From NCBI RefSeq assembly GCF_001550065.1, contig NZ_LRUB01000028.1, positions 1 to 64,000 on the forward strand: a stretch of DNA of 64,000 nt, written 5' to 3'. The notes under the pieces were generated by a model. The model ran no database searches. It was given only the letters and a program-made list of their open reading frames with translations, and was not told the origin of the DNA. Positions 34,716-45,535 of this stretch are shown here, one piece after another. Source of the DNA: Kordiimonas lipolytica. GTDB lineage: Bacteria; Pseudomonadota; Alphaproteobacteria; Sphingomonadales; Kordiimonadaceae. Position 1 is the stretch's first letter. Each line of letters starts with the position of its first letter. Position numbers and translations under genes: made by a program.

Positions 34716-34756
34716 AAGAAACGCCCCTACCCGAGTCTTTTTCAGGCAGAGGCGCT
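34716..34756 (-). terminator. Hairpin after eno
   Basis: On the minus strand, AAGCGCCTCTGCCT pairs along its whole length, using several G-U pairs, with GGGTAGGGGCGTTT. An 11-base loop separates the arms and TTTCTTTA follows. It lies 18 bases after the eno stop, before ftsB. It fits a moderate terminator or attenuator. Confidence 0.5.
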
Positions 34757-34773
34757 TGGATGATTTGGGCTGT

Positions 34774-36066
<1,293 letters not shown>

Positions 36067-36101
36067 TCAAGATGGGAAAGGATTAATAGTTTGCGGCGCG
36101 A

Positions 36102-36130
36102 TTGTTACCCTTTCACGCAACGTGTCGCAA
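36102..36130 (-). promoter_or_regulatory. Putative eno promoter
   Basis: On the minus strand, TTGCGA (36125-36130) and TAACAA (36102-36107) are spaced by 17 bases, about 50 bases before the enolase start. It is a moderate consensus match only, in a 141-base gap with no other assigned element. Confidence 0.3.
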
Positions 36131-36189
36131 GGGGAACCGCCAACAAAGCCCATGAATTTAGCTGAAAAAACGGATAAGAAAAGCCCGCG

Positions 36190-36987
36190 CTATAGCCGGT
36201 AGTTATCCTCAAGCGTGTAATAGACCTCTCTCACACGGGAGAGATAGCCTGATGGCAGTTGCTCGGCCAAACCATCGGCGATTAGGGTAATCTCCGCCTT
36301 CAAGCGCGAGAGGTCAGCACGCTTGTCCGCCTCTTCAGGCTGAAATGCGAGCCGAATTTCAGTCTCCGACAACACAGCTTCAAGCCGGGACAATGACCAC
36401 ATTGGGAACTTCTCGGAAAACACACGAAGGTCAGCAAGCGCGTCCTTCAGGTTACGCCAGCGCATCGACCCGCCAAGCAGGCTAAGTTCCTGAATCCGCA
36501 AAAAGAGGCGCGAGCTGTCAGCATTGTCGCCCCGAGTAAAGGTATAGGCCCTTGCGGCGGCAAAGAATTGCCGCGCAGCTTCAAATTCCTTAACCTTTGC
36601 AGACGCATGTGCTGCCTGCACATTCAGCGCCATCAGCCGCTGTGCATTGTTTACACCCTGGTTATATTTGATAGCGGCATGCCAAGCGGCAACAACTCGC
36701 TTGCGGTCACGTGCAGCCGTTGCAGCCTGAGCACGCAAGACAGCGAACTGTCCAACAGCAGGCTCCCCAGGATCTACAATCTGAATAAAGTGTTCCCAGG
36801 CGCGTGCAATACCGGAATAGGCCTTTGCCAGTGCTTGCTCGTCTTCCAACGACGCAAAGGTTTCCAGATAATAACCGACGGCCTGCATGGTCTCAGCAGC
36901 TTCCTCTTCAGGCGTTTTCGCCGCCAGGACACTTGTTGTCAGACAAGAGATCATCACGAAAATCAACAGGTTCTTCAGCATGCGCAC
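36190..36987 (-). CDS. Predicted periplasmic helical-repeat protein, unknown function
   Basis: I do not recognise a family. The 265-residue protein has a signal peptide (MRMLKNLLIFVMISCLTTSVLA, cut before AKTPEE). The mature part is almost entirely alpha-helical, with repeated pairs such as ALAKAYSGIARAWEHFIQ, AQRLMALNVQAAHASAKV and AARQFFAAARAYTFTRGD, which suggest TPR-like helical hairpins. GAGGAAG five bases before ATG 36987 supports the start. It lies between pyrG and eno on the same strand, 202 bases upstream of pyrG's stop-side neighbour region, and may be part of that transcript or have its own. Confidence 0.7.
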   Translation of the reverse strand: MRMLKNLLIFVMISCLTTSVLAAKTPEEEAAETMQAVGYYLETFASLEDEQALAKAYSGIARAWEHFIQIVDPGEPAVGQFAVLRAQAATAARDRKRVVAAWHAAIKYNQGVNNAQRLMALNVQAAHASAKVKEFEAARQFFAAARAYTFTRGDNADSSRLFLRIQELSLLGGSMRWRNLKDALADLRVFSEKFPMWSLSRLEAVLSETEIRLAFQPEEADKRADLSRLKAEITLIADGLAEQLPSGYLSRVREVYYTLEDNYRL

Positions 36988-37044
36988 TTCCTCTACTGTA
37001 CGGCAGATTTTACCGCATCAGACATAATTGGGAACTATATATGC

Positions 37045-37069
37045 AAAAAGGGGGCCGAAAAGCCCCCTT
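37045..37069 (-). terminator. Intrinsic terminator after pyrG
   Basis: An eight-base stem, AAGGGGGC and GCCCCCTT, with a six-base loop is followed on the minus strand by a short T-run (As at 37045-37049 on the plus strand). It lies 25 bases after the pyrG stop. This is a textbook Rho-independent terminator. Confidence 0.85.
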
Positions 37070-37093
37070 CCCTGAATTCATATTGTATTGGCT

Positions 37094-38725
37094 TTATACC
37101 AACCGCGATTGCTTGAGCGCTGCCTCTACAAAGCTGGCGAAAAGCGGATGCGGATCAAACGGCTTGGATTTGAGTTCAGGGTGATACTGAACCCCAATGA
37201 ACCAAGGGTGGCCTGGAATTTCCATGATCTCCGGCAGCTCGCCGTCTGGTGACATGCCAGAGAACAGAACACCGGCTTCTTCAAGGCGCTCCACATAACC
37301 AATATTCACTTCATAGCGGTGACGGTGGCGTTCCTCGATCTCGGTCTTGCCGTATACATCTGCAACATGGGAGCCTTCCTTGAGAACCGCAGGATAAGCG
37401 CCCAGGCGCATGGTACCGCCGAGATCGGTATCTTCAGTGCGCTGCTCGATGCTGCCGTCTTCCTTCACCCATTCGGTGATCAGCCCGACAACTGGCTCTT
37501 TCTGCTCACCGAACTCGGTGGAGCCAGCGCCCTTGATACCCGCCAGATGCCGCGCAGCTTCAACCGTGGCCATCTGCATACCAAGGCAGATACCAAAGTA
37601 TGGAATTTTGCGCTCACGGGCAAAGCGTGCGGCCGCGATCTTGCCTTCCGTACCACGCTTGCCAAAACCACCAGGCACCAGAATCGCGTGAACATTTTCA
37701 AGGCGGCTGATAGCGTCATCCCGCTCGAAAACTTCGGATTCGATCCACTCAATGTTCACCTTCACACGGTTGGCGATCCCACCATGAATGATGGCTTCAT
37801 TAAGGGACTTGTAAGCATCCTTGAGGCCAGTGTACTTACCAACCACGGCGATTGTCACTTCACCTTCCGGGTTCTGCACCCGGTCCATGATGTCTTCCCA
37901 AACGGTCAGGTCAGGCTTCTGGCTGTGTGCCAGGCCAAAGGCTTTCAACACTTCGGTGTCCAAGCCTTCCTTATGGTAGGAAATCGGCACCTCATAAATC
38001 GACCTTACATCGAGTGCAGGAATGACAGCGGTTTCAGCCACGTTACAGTAAAGCGACATCTTACGACGCTCACCATCCGGAATCGGATGCTCTGAGCGGC
38101 ATACCAGAATATCCGGCTGGATACCGATAGACCGCAAGTCGCGCACACTGTGCTGCGTTGGCTTGGTCTTGAGTTCCCCGGCTGCTGCCAGATAAGGCAC
38201 AAGCGTCAGGTGAACGAAAATCGACCGCCCCTTGCCCAGATCAATCGAAAGCTGACGAATAGCCTCCATGAAAGGTGCAGCCTCAATGTCACCAGCCGTG
38301 CCACCAATTTCACAAAGCATGAAATCGATGCCGTCCTGTTCTGCAAGGGCGAATTCCTTGATTGCATCCGTCACATGCGGGATCACCTGCACTGTGCCGC
38401 CCAGATAGTCGCCGCGACGTTCCTTGGCGATAATCTGCTGGTAAATGCGGCCAGACGTGATGTTATCGCTCTGGCGTGACGCAACACCGGTGAAGCGCTC
38501 ATAATGGCCAAGATCGAGATCTGTTTCCGCACCGTCGTCGGTAACAAATACTTCGCCGTGCTGGTATGGGCTCATCGTGCCCGGGTCCACGTTCAAATAT
38601 GGATCAAGTTTGCGCAAGCGAACCGAATAGCCGCGAGCCTGCAAAAGCGCACCGAGCGAAGCGGACAACAGACCCTTGCCCAGGGAACTAACAACACCAC
38701 CAGTAATAAAAATATAGCGCGTCAT
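37094..38725 (-). CDS. pyrG: CTP synthase
   Basis: CTP synthase makes CTP from UTP using glutamine and ATP. The 543-residue protein has the N-terminal synthetase domain ([24 protein letters not shown] and the [22 protein letters not shown] motif) and a C-terminal class I glutamine amidotransferase with the nucleophile Cys in YFGICLGMQ and the partner His-Pro-Glu in VQYHPEL. The start is ATG 38725; four extra codons upstream are unlikely. It lies downstream of secG, with a hairpin in the gap, and ends in a strong terminator. Confidence 0.97.
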   Translation of the reverse strand: MTRYIFITGGVVSSLGKGLLSASLGALLQARGYSVRLRKLDPYLNVDPGTMSPYQHGEVFVTDDGAETDLDLGHYERFTGVASRQSDNITSGRIYQQIIAKERRGDYLGGTVQVIPHVTDAIKEFALAEQDGIDFMLCEIGGTAGDIEAAPFMEAIRQLSIDLGKGRSIFVHLTLVPYLAAAGELKTKPTQHSVRDLRSIGIQPDILVCRSEHPIPDGERRKMSLYCNVAETAVIPALDVRSIYEVPISYHKEGLDTEVLKAFGLAHSQKPDLTVWEDIMDRVQNPEGEVTIAVVGKYTGLKDAYKSLNEAIIHGGIANRVKVNIEWIESEVFERDDAISRLENVHAILVPGGFGKRGTEGKIAAARFARERKIPYFGICLGMQMATVEAARHLAGIKGAGSTEFGEQKEPVVGLITEWVKEDGSIEQRTEDTDLGGTMRLGAYPAVLKEGSHVADVYGKTEIEERHRHRYEVNIGYVERLEEAGVLFSGMSPDGELPEIMEIPGHPWFIGVQYHPELKSKPFDPHPLFASFVEAALKQSRLV

Positions 38726-38810
38726 GGAGCCTCTCAAATCTCAAAAAGCACACCACCGCCTGGCAGGCACCCTGCCCGGCAACTCAAAAAATACTTTCTA
38801 CACAAAGAGA

Positions 38811-38833
38811 AGCGGGGGCTCTTGGCCCCCGCT
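38811..38833 (-). terminator. Intrinsic terminator after secG
   Basis: A perfect nine-base stem AGCGGGGGC/GCCCCCGCT with a five-base loop lies 15 bases after the secG stop. On the minus strand it is followed by a T-rich TTCTCTTTG. A smaller inverted repeat GGCAGG/CCTGCC (38762-38776) lies further along, in the pyrG leader. Confidence 0.75.
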
Positions 38834-38848
38834 TTGAAGTCTCTTGTC

Positions 38849-39169
38849 CTAGCCGTCCTCAGGAACGGTTGGTATTTCAGGGAGTTGGCTTCCGCCATCT
38901 TCCTGTTCCTGCTGGATCACTTCCTGGACAATGCTGTCGTCGCCACGCTGCTGCGCTGCGAACCATCCAAGCAGAAGGGAATTAGCAAGAAAGACAATCG
39001 CCAGCCACTTTGTAGTCTTTGTCAGGAGATCACCGGCGCCGCGTGCGGTCATCATGCCACCTTGGCTGCCGCCGATGCCAAGCGCACCACCTTCGGAGCG
39101 TTGCAACAGGATAGCAACGACCATAGCAATGGCTACAATCAAATGAATGCTCAGCAATACGGTTTCCAT
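38849..39169 (-). CDS. secG: Preprotein translocase subunit SecG
   Basis: SecG assists the SecYEG channel. The 106-residue protein has two membrane helices (VLLSIHLIVAIAMVVAILLQ and WLAIVFLANSLLLGWFA) joined by the typical glycine-rich RSEGGALGIGGSQGGMMTARGAGDLLTKTT. It ends in an acidic tail (QEQEDGGSQLPEIPTVPEDG). The order tpiA-secG-pyrG is standard in alphaproteobacteria. Confidence 0.95.
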   Translation of the reverse strand: METVLLSIHLIVAIAMVVAILLQRSEGGALGIGGSQGGMMTARGAGDLLTKTTKWLAIVFLANSLLLGWFAAQQRGDDSIVQEVIQQEQEDGGSQLPEIPTVPEDG

Positions 39170-39278
39170 TTACCTGTCCTACCTAACGTTGGCCTGCCCA
39201 TGCCGATTATACAAATCTTGGCCGGGATTCAAAGCGCGGTTTCTAGACTTCTTTATCGGGTTTGCCAACCCTAAATTT

Positions 39279-40031
39279 TTATTTCCGGTACGCGTCGATA
39301 ATACCATTGAAATCAGCGGCCTTCAGGCTTGCGCCGCCAACAAGGGCTCCATTGACGTTATCGGCAGCCATCAGTTCGGACGCATTTGACGGTTTCACCG
39401 ACCCACCATAAAGAATGCGGAAGCCATTGCCAGCCTCACCGAACCGCTCCACAAGAGCGCCACGGATCGCTGTATGCACTTCAGCAACATCTTCAACCGT
39501 TGGCGTGCGGCCTGTACCAATAGCCCACACCGGCTCATAGGCCACTACTGTGTTTTCCGGAGTGCTTTCCGCAGGCACCGAAGCCGCAACCTGGCCTAGC
39601 ACGATATCAAGCGTCTTGCCCGCATCGCGTTCTGCCTCGGTTTCACCAACACAGACAATCGCAGTCAGACCCTCTGCCAACACGGCCTCAGCTTTTGCGC
39701 ACACCAGCGCGCTGTCTTCGCCATGATCAGCCCGACGCTCTGAATGACCCACAATAATAAAGGCTGCGCCCGCATCGCGAAGCATCTCTGCTGAGATATC
39801 ACCCGTATGGGCCCCACTCTTGTTCGTGTGGCAATCCTGCGCACCAATCGCGACCCCTTCGGGGGCATTAGCAGCAAAAGATGCCACCAGCGTAAACGGT
39901 GGGCAGATCAGAACACCACAGTCGGCGGTATCACCGTCGCGGAGATAATTGCCAAGCGCTTCAAGTTCAGCCTGACTGGACGCCAGGCCGTTCATCTTCC
40001 AGTTTCCTGCAACCAGGGCAGTCGGTTTCAT
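39279..40031 (-). CDS. tpiA: Triose-phosphate isomerase
   Basis: This glycolytic TIM-barrel enzyme interconverts dihydroxyacetone phosphate and glyceraldehyde 3-phosphate. The 250-residue protein has all catalytic residues: Lys12 in GNWKMNG, His96 in IVGHSERR and Glu166 in [13 protein letters not shown], with the C-terminal [12 protein letters not shown] and GALVGGASL phosphate loops. It is divergent from ppiD across a 242-base gap, and secG follows it after 109 bases. Confidence 0.97.
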   Translation of the reverse strand: MKPTALVAGNWKMNGLASSQAELEALGNYLRDGDTADCGVLICPPFTLVASFAANAPEGVAIGAQDCHTNKSGAHTGDISAEMLRDAGAAFIIVGHSERRADHGEDSALVCAKAEAVLAEGLTAIVCVGETEAERDAGKTLDIVLGQVAASVPAESTPENTVVAYEPVWAIGTGRTPTVEDVAEVHTAIRGALVERFGEAGNGFRILYGGSVKPSNASELMAADNVNGALVGGASLKAADFNGIIDAYRK

Positions 40032-40177
40032 ATTGGGGCCTCATATGGTTTCTTTTGAAATTTTTATACGCCGGTGGTTAGCAAATTAATGCCGCCATGA
40101 CCAGCTTCCTGTTACCCCAATAAGCACTTGGTGCAGCGACACGGAGCTACCTTCGCTATCCCGCAGCAAATCGGCTG

Positions 40178-40206
40178 TTGCAGCGCACCGAAAGCGTGCT
40201 TATGAT
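40178..40206 (+). promoter_or_regulatory. Promoter of ppiD-trpE
   Basis: TTGCAG (40178-40183) and TATGAT (40201-40206) are separated by exactly 17 bases, close to sigma-70 consensus and about 70 bases upstream of the ppiD start. The rest of the 40032-40273 gap shows nothing I can assign apart from the expected opposing tpiA promoter. Confidence 0.6.
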
Positions 40207-40273
40207 GCGCGGCCAATCTGGTGGGCTATACCACCCAAATTACGTAATGATTAATCGACGGGAGCTCGGGCGC

Positions 40274-42202
40274 ATGCTGCTCAAACTTCGCGGGGGACTG
40301 GATTCCTTTTTTGTAACTCTTCTTCTGGGCGTTCTGATTGCAGCGTTCGCAATCTGGGGCATTGGCCCCGGCATGCTTGCTGGTAATACACAGTCTGTAG
40401 CGACAGTCGGCGATACCACCGTGCCAACTGCACAATATGCCAACGCTGTACAGCGCCGCGCTCAGCAGCTGCAGGCCCAGTTCGGCGGGCAGTTCACAGC
40501 GGACCGTATCATCCAGATGATGCAGCTGGACCGTCAGGTTTTGAACCAAATGGTTCAGGAAGCCGCCATCGCCGAAAACACAAGCGAGCTTGGCATGCGC
40601 ATCACCGATGCACAGCTGGCTGCCGAAATTCGTGAATTCGAAGCGTTCAAATCACCTGATGGTAGCTTCAGCCCGCAGATGATGGCTCAGGCCCTCAATC
40701 AGGCTAATCTTACCCAGAAAGAGCTGTTCACCAGCTTGCGCCGGGAAGCAGCCAGGTCTCAGTTGATGGACAGCCTGGTTTCCGGCGCCACCGTGCCGCG
40801 CTCTCTTGCTGAACGTCTGTATGTCTGGCAGGCAGAGCGTCGCCGCGCGACCATGATCAATTTCGCGGCCTCAGACATCGCAGAGGTAACAGAGCCGACA
40901 GAAGAAGAGCTCCAGAGCTATTATGAGGATTCCAAATCCAATTACATGACGCCGGAACGCCGCAGCTATAATTACATCATGCTGACGCCCGCCCAGTTCA
41001 CTGACGACGTGCAGATCACCGAAGAAGACCTGCTTCAGGCGTATGACTATCGCCGCAGCGAATATGTCCGTGATGAAACACGTGACCTGCAGATGGTTAG
41101 CTTTTCTGAACAGGCTGATGCAGAGGCCTTCATTGCAAGGGTGGCTGCAGGCGAAGATTTCATAGCTGCTGGTGCAGACATGTCCGAATTTACAGCCGAA
41201 GAGCTGGAATTGGGTGCGAACTCTTATAACGACCTACAGACCGATTTTGACGCGCCGACCGCTGATGCCGTATTCGCACTGACTGAGGGCGATATGAGCG
41301 CGCCGGTCGAAGGCCTGGCGGGCTGGAATGTCTTCAAGGTCAAAAGCATCACTGCTGGTGAAGAAAGAACGCTGGATGAAGTGCGCACCGAACTTGAAGA
41401 ATCACTCAAGGCAGAGCATGCGGTTGATCTGATGTTCGATTTCCTGCCTGATCTTGAAGATGCAATCGCAGAAGATGGCACTCTGACAGCGGCAGCTACC
41501 AAGCTGAACCTGCAGCTTGCAACCGTATCTCAGGTTGACGGTCGCGGCCAGGGCCCAGACGGCGCCCAGAAAATCACCCTGCAGGAAGAAGGTGCCGTTC
41601 TTGCGGAAGCTTTCCGCACTGAGCTGGGTGTCGAGCCAGAAATGAAGGACCTGGATCCGAGCGACAGTACCAAAGGCGTGTTCTTCGTCGAGGTTACCGA
41701 GGTTCAGGAGCCTGCTGAGCGCTCATTTGAGAATGTCCGAGCGGAACTCAAAGACACATGGATGACCCAGCGTCGTCAGGAGCAAGCTGGCGAAATTGCC
41801 GAGGCCGCAAAAGCACGCCTTGAAGCGGGCGAAGAGGCGGAAGCCATTGCCGAGGACCTTGGCGGTACATCCTATGACGCCAAGAATGTCGCGCGTACCG
41901 CTGAAGGCACGTCCGGCCTTTCCCCCAATATTCGCGGCTTGATTTTCGAGCTCGGTATTGGCCAGATCGAAACCGAACGTGCTGCTGACGGCAACGGTTA
42001 CGTTGTGGTTCGGGTCGATGACATTACAGCCGGCGATCCAACGCGGGATGCCGTCAATGTGGACGCCCTTCATGCGGAACTGAAAAATCAGTTCAGCGAG
42101 GAGCTGTTCCTGCAGTATCAAAATCAGCTTCTGGACAGCTACTCGCCAGAAATCAACTATAACCTCGTCAATCAACTGTTCCGCCGCGACGCGGACGAAT
42201 GA
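40274..42202 (+). CDS. ppiD: PpiD/SurA-like membrane-anchored peptidyl-prolyl isomerase
   Basis: PpiD is a periplasmic folding chaperone anchored in the inner membrane at the Sec exit. The 643-residue protein starts at ATG 40274, preceded by GGGAG. It has a short cytoplasmic end, one membrane helix ([23 protein letters not shown]), a SurA N-like helical domain with [22 protein letters not shown], a parvulin-type domain at about residues 225-360, and a long helical C-terminal region rich in acidic residues. The parvulin domain is divergent, so isomerase activity is uncertain. In many alphaproteobacteria ppiD precedes trpE, as here. Confidence 0.9.
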   Translation: MLLKLRGGLDSFFVTLLLGVLIAAFAIWGIGPGMLAGNTQSVATVGDTTVPTAQYANAVQRRAQQLQAQFGGQFTADRIIQMMQLDRQVLNQMVQEAAIAENTSELGMRITDAQLAAEIREFEAFKSPDGSFSPQMMAQALNQANLTQKELFTSLRREAARSQLMDSLVSGATVPRSLAERLYVWQAERRRATMINFAASDIAEVTEPTEEELQSYYEDSKSNYMTPERRSYNYIMLTPAQFTDDVQITEEDLLQAYDYRRSEYVRDETRDLQMVSFSEQADAEAFIARVAAGEDFIAAGADMSEFTAEELELGANSYNDLQTDFDAPTADAVFALTEGDMSAPVEGLAGWNVFKVKSITAGEERTLDEVRTELEESLKAEHAVDLMFDFLPDLEDAIAEDGTLTAAATKLNLQLATVSQVDGRGQGPDGAQKITLQEEGAVLAEAFRTELGVEPEMKDLDPSDSTKGVFFVEVTEVQEPAERSFENVRAELKDTWMTQRRQEQAGEIAEAAKARLEAGEEAEAIAEDLGGTSYDAKNVARTAEGTSGLSPNIRGLIFELGIGQIETERAADGNGYVVVRVDDITAGDPTRDAVNVDALHAELKNQFSEELFLQYQNQLLDSYSPEINYNLVNQLFRRDADE

Positions 42203-42213
42203 CAAGTTGACCA

Positions 42214-43743
42214 TTGAGTGAGCCAGTGAACGCATCGGTGACACAGCCGGAAACGCTTGAGGCACAGCTTGCGTGCTATCGGAATGGGAATGCCCAGGTC
42301 GTATCCACTACTCTAGTGGCTGACCTGGACACACCCGTGTCCGCGTATCTGAAGCTTGCACAGGGCGAAACCTATTCCTGCCTGCTGGAGTCCGTTGAAG
42401 GCGGCGATACTCGGGGTCGTTACTCCATCATAGGGCTGCAGCCAGACATAGTCTGGCGCTTTGATGGAAAAAGTGTCGAAATCTGTCGCGATTACGGTAC
42501 AAAAGGCGCCGCATTCCAGCAGCTTCAGGAAGCGCCGCTGGAAAGCCTGCGAAGGTTGCAGCAGGAAAGCCTGATCGATCTGCCGCACAACCTGCCCCCC
42601 ATGGCAGCAGGCCTTGTGGGCTATATGGGCTATGACATGGTTCGCCAGATGGAAATCCTTCCAGACGCCAAGCCTGATCCTTTGGGGCTGGCGACCTCCA
42701 TTTTCGTACGCCCGACCGTTATGGCCATCTTCGACAGTGTCACAAACCTGATCACACTGGTTACACCGGTTCGGCCCAAAGAAGGAGTTTCTGCTGAAGA
42801 CGCGCTTGCTGCAGCAGACCAACGGTTGGAGACCATGCTTGAACGGCTGGATGCGCCTTTGCCACATTCCACCGTCCCGACCAGCGCTGTTTTTGAAGAA
42901 CCTGTTTCCAACACGGGACAGCGGCGCTTCCATGAGATGGTCAAAAAGGCGCAGGAATATATCCTAGCCGGAGACATCTTCCAGGTGGTCTTGAGCCAGC
43001 GCTTTTCCATGCCGTTTGACCTGCCACCTTTTGCCCTCTACCGGGCACTGAGGCGCACCAACCCCTCTCCTTTCATGTATCATCTTGCCTTTGAGGATTT
43101 CGCGATCGTGGGCTCCAGCCCGGAAATCCTTGTTCGCCTGCGTGACGAGGAAATCACCATCAGGCCAATTGCCGGCACCCGCAAACGCGGTGCGACGCCG
43201 GACGAAGATGCCGTCCTGGCCGCAGACCTGCTGGCAGACCCGAAAGAACTTTCAGAACATCTGATGCTCCTTGACCTGGGCCGAAACGATGTTGGTCGCG
43301 TGGCAAAACCCGGCACCGTTGAGGTGACAGCCCGTAATACCATCGAATATTATTCCCATGTCATGCATATCGTTTCAAACGTGATTGGCGAAATTGACCC
43401 ACAGTTTGACGCGATTGATGCCCTTGCCGCCGGTTTCCCGGCCGGGACCGTCTCCGGCGCGCCCAAGGTACGGGCCATGGAAATCATTGATGAACTTGAG
43501 GTGGACGCACGCGGACCTTATGCAGGCAGCGTCGGCTATTTCAGTGCCAACGGCAGTATGGATACATGCATCGTACTCAGGACCGCGATCGTCAAAGACG
43601 GACAGATGCACGTGCAAGCCGGTGCAGGCGTGGTAGCGGATAGCGATCCGGAATCAGAGCATCAGGAATGTCAGAACAAGGCCCGCGCACTCGTAACGGC
43701 CGCCAGGGAAGCCGTTCGCTTCGCCAAATCAAATCGAGGATAA
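42214..43743 (+). CDS. trpE: Anthranilate synthase component I
   Basis: TrpE makes anthranilate from chorismate with ammonia supplied by TrpG. The 509-residue protein has the N-terminal regulatory region with the LLES tryptophan-binding motif (CLLESVEGGDTRGRYSIIG). The chorismate-binding domain carries IFQVVLSQRF, PIAGTRKRGATPDEDA, HLMLLDLGRNDVGRV, PAGTVSGAPKVRAMEII and GAGVVADSDPE. The start is uncertain: TTG 42214, 11 bases after ppiD, or GTG 42226; no clear ribosome-binding site is seen. trpG lies 1.2 kb downstream, past an antisense gene. Confidence 0.96.
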   Translation: MSEPVNASVTQPETLEAQLACYRNGNAQVVSTTLVADLDTPVSAYLKLAQGETYSCLLESVEGGDTRGRYSIIGLQPDIVWRFDGKSVEICRDYGTKGAAFQQLQEAPLESLRRLQQESLIDLPHNLPPMAAGLVGYMGYDMVRQMEILPDAKPDPLGLATSIFVRPTVMAIFDSVTNLITLVTPVRPKEGVSAEDALAAADQRLETMLERLDAPLPHSTVPTSAVFEEPVSNTGQRRFHEMVKKAQEYILAGDIFQVVLSQRFSMPFDLPPFALYRALRRTNPSPFMYHLAFEDFAIVGSSPEILVRLRDEEITIRPIAGTRKRGATPDEDAVLAADLLADPKELSEHLMLLDLGRNDVGRVAKPGTVEVTARNTIEYYSHVMHIVSNVIGEIDPQFDAIDALAAGFPAGTVSGAPKVRAMEIIDELEVDARGPYAGSVGYFSANGSMDTCIVLRTAIVKDGQMHVQAGAGVVADSDPESEHQECQNKARALVTAAREAVRFAKSNRG

Positions 43744-43764
43744 GGTTCGAGGTATCGTGACCTC

Positions 43765-44775
43765 CTAGTCACGCGCTTGCCCACCCATGGCATCTTCCGT
43801 CATTACCTCCGCGTGCTGACGTCTTGCCTCCAACGTCCCAACGAGCTGGCTGATGGGTACCAACGCGATTCCTTTTGCCCGCAGAGTCTTCTGCCATTCC
43901 TTAAGGGTTTCCAGCGTTACCTGATATGGGTGACCAATCGCAATCGAATAGCCGCGGACCCGCGCGATCCGTTCTGCCTTCGCCAACTGAGCCTCAATAG
44001 CATCCCGGTGCTGTATGTTATCAAGGAAGATATCGCGGGCGATTGTAGGCACCCCGGTCGCCTTGGCGGCACTCATTCCCACACTTTTCGGGGACGTCAG
44101 GCTATCAAGGAAAAGATAGCCATCGGCTTTCAGGTAGGTCATCACCTGTACCATGTGGCCTGCGTCTTCTGTTAGCAGGCTACCCATATGGTTATTAACC
44201 CCAACAAACCCATCAAACCTGCTTAGGTTCCAGATCAGTCGCCTTTGGAACTCGTCAGGCCCAAGCCCGGCCAGAAGTGCGTTCGTGCCCGGGTCCGCTG
44301 CACTGCCTTTTGGCTGCATGGGCAGGTGAACCATCAACTCATGCCCTGCGGCATGAACCCTGCCCGTCTGATACTCCAGATGCTCGGCATAGGGCAAATA
44401 CGCCAGCGTGTAGGGGCCCGGCATTTCCGCCAATTCTTCCGTGGCCTGGTAATTCAGCCCAAGATCGTCAATCACGATAGCGATACGCGGCAGATTGGTG
44501 TCTTTCCATGCAACAGCATATTGACGCCAGGCAGGATCAACCTTCTCGGGCAGTAGCTTCTCCAGGTCCTGTATCGGCACAGTGACATCACTACCGCCAT
44601 CCATATCGGAGAGCACGGCCAAGACATCCGGGTCTAACTCAGCCCCGACCACCTCTTCTGGAACTGCTGCAGGTAGCGGCTTGTCCTGTTGCAGGACCAT
44701 ATAAAGCCCCGCCCCAATGAGGACGATAACAAGGCTGTAGATACCAATTACCAGCTTTTTCAGCCGCTTACTCAT
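43765..44775 (-). CDS. Divergent polysaccharide deacetylase family protein
   Basis: The family has a NodB-like fold, but its chemistry is largely uncharacterised. The 336-residue protein has an N-terminal membrane anchor (LVIGIYSLVIVLIGAGLYMVL), an acidic linker, then the deacetylase-like domain starting LPRIAIVIDDLGLN. It shows HLPMQPKG, GVNNHMGSLLTED and the C-terminal AIGHPYQVTLETLKEW. Met at 44775 is the sensible start; a longer frame upstream lacks family features. It runs antisense between trpE and trpG, its stop 21 bases past the trpE stop. A short inverted repeat (43756-43773) sits at that junction. Confidence 0.87.
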   Translation of the reverse strand: MSKRLKKLVIGIYSLVIVLIGAGLYMVLQQDKPLPAAVPEEVVGAELDPDVLAVLSDMDGGSDVTVPIQDLEKLLPEKVDPAWRQYAVAWKDTNLPRIAIVIDDLGLNYQATEELAEMPGPYTLAYLPYAEHLEYQTGRVHAAGHELMVHLPMQPKGSAADPGTNALLAGLGPDEFQRRLIWNLSRFDGFVGVNNHMGSLLTEDAGHMVQVMTYLKADGYLFLDSLTSPKSVGMSAAKATGVPTIARDIFLDNIQHRDAIEAQLAKAERIARVRGYSIAIGHPYQVTLETLKEWQKTLRAKGIALVPISQLVGTLEARRQHAEVMTEDAMGGQARD

Positions 44776-44950
44776 ACAATTTCGGTTCCCTGGCTCGCCA
44801 TATAGGTGGCGTATCCCTCTCGTTTCAATTTTTCTTAAGCCCGCACACTCAAAGTCTTTTGCAAATGCCGCGAAATTGACCAGTCCGCCATTGACATTCA
44901 ATCTGAAAGCCGCAATGTCCAACTAGTTTATGAATCAGCGAGCGGTTTCA

Positions 44951-45535
44951 ATGTATATTCTGATCGATAACTACGACAGCTTTACCTACAATTTGTACCA
45001 TTATGTGATGGAATTGGGGGCAAAAGTTGAAGTCTGGCGGAACGATCAGATATCTGTCGCTGATGTGCTCGCGAAAAAACCCAAAGGTATCATCATCAGC
45101 CCAGGCCCCTGTTCGCCAACAGAGGCTGGCATCTGCCTTGAACTGATCGAAGCAGCTGCGGGGAAAGTCCCGGTATTTGGCGTATGCCTTGGCTTTCAAA
45201 GCATCGGCCAAGCCTTCGGCGGCGACGTGGTGCGTGCGCCCTATGTGATGCATGGCAAGATTAGTGAGATCACCCATACGGGCCAAGGCGTGTTCAAAGG
45301 CCTGCCAAGCCCCTATCAGGCGACGCGCTATCATTCCCTGATCGTGGAACGCAGTACCCTGCCCGACTGTCTTGAGGTGACGGCCGAAACTGCGGACGGC
45401 TTGATCATGGGACTGCAGCACAAGACGCTGCCGCTCTATGGCGTGCAGTTCCACCCGGAAAGCATCGCTTCAGAGCATGGTCACGCGCTTCTGAAGAACT
45501 TTATCGATATCTGCGAAGGGGATCAGGAAGCATGA
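44951..45535 (+). CDS. trpG: Anthranilate synthase component II (glutamine amidotransferase)
   Basis: TrpG supplies ammonia from glutamine to TrpE. The 194-residue class I amidotransferase starts at ATG 44951 ([18 protein letters not shown]). The nucleophile is Cys79 in [11 protein letters not shown], where Phe replaces the more usual His of the GVCLGHQ motif; partner residues lie in VQFHPESI. A start seven codons upstream (44930) is possible. It may also serve PabA's role in folate synthesis. Its stop overlaps trpD as ATGA. The 175-base gap upstream should hold promoters for both this operon and the divergent deacetylase gene. Confidence 0.94.
   Translation: MYILIDNYDSFTYNLYHYVMELGAKVEVWRNDQISVADVLAKKPKGIIISPGPCSPTEAGICLELIEAAAGKVPVFGVCLGFQSIGQAFGGDVVRAPYVMHGKISEITHTGQGVFKGLPSPYQATRYHSLIVERSTLPDCLEVTAETADGLIMGLQHKTLPLYGVQFHPESIASEHGHALLKNFIDICEGDQEA

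Noticed and set aside
40178..40273. An upstream extension of ppiD
   Set aside because: The extension begins in the -35 hexamer of a good promoter and lacks a ribosome-binding site; ATG 40274 follows GGGAG.
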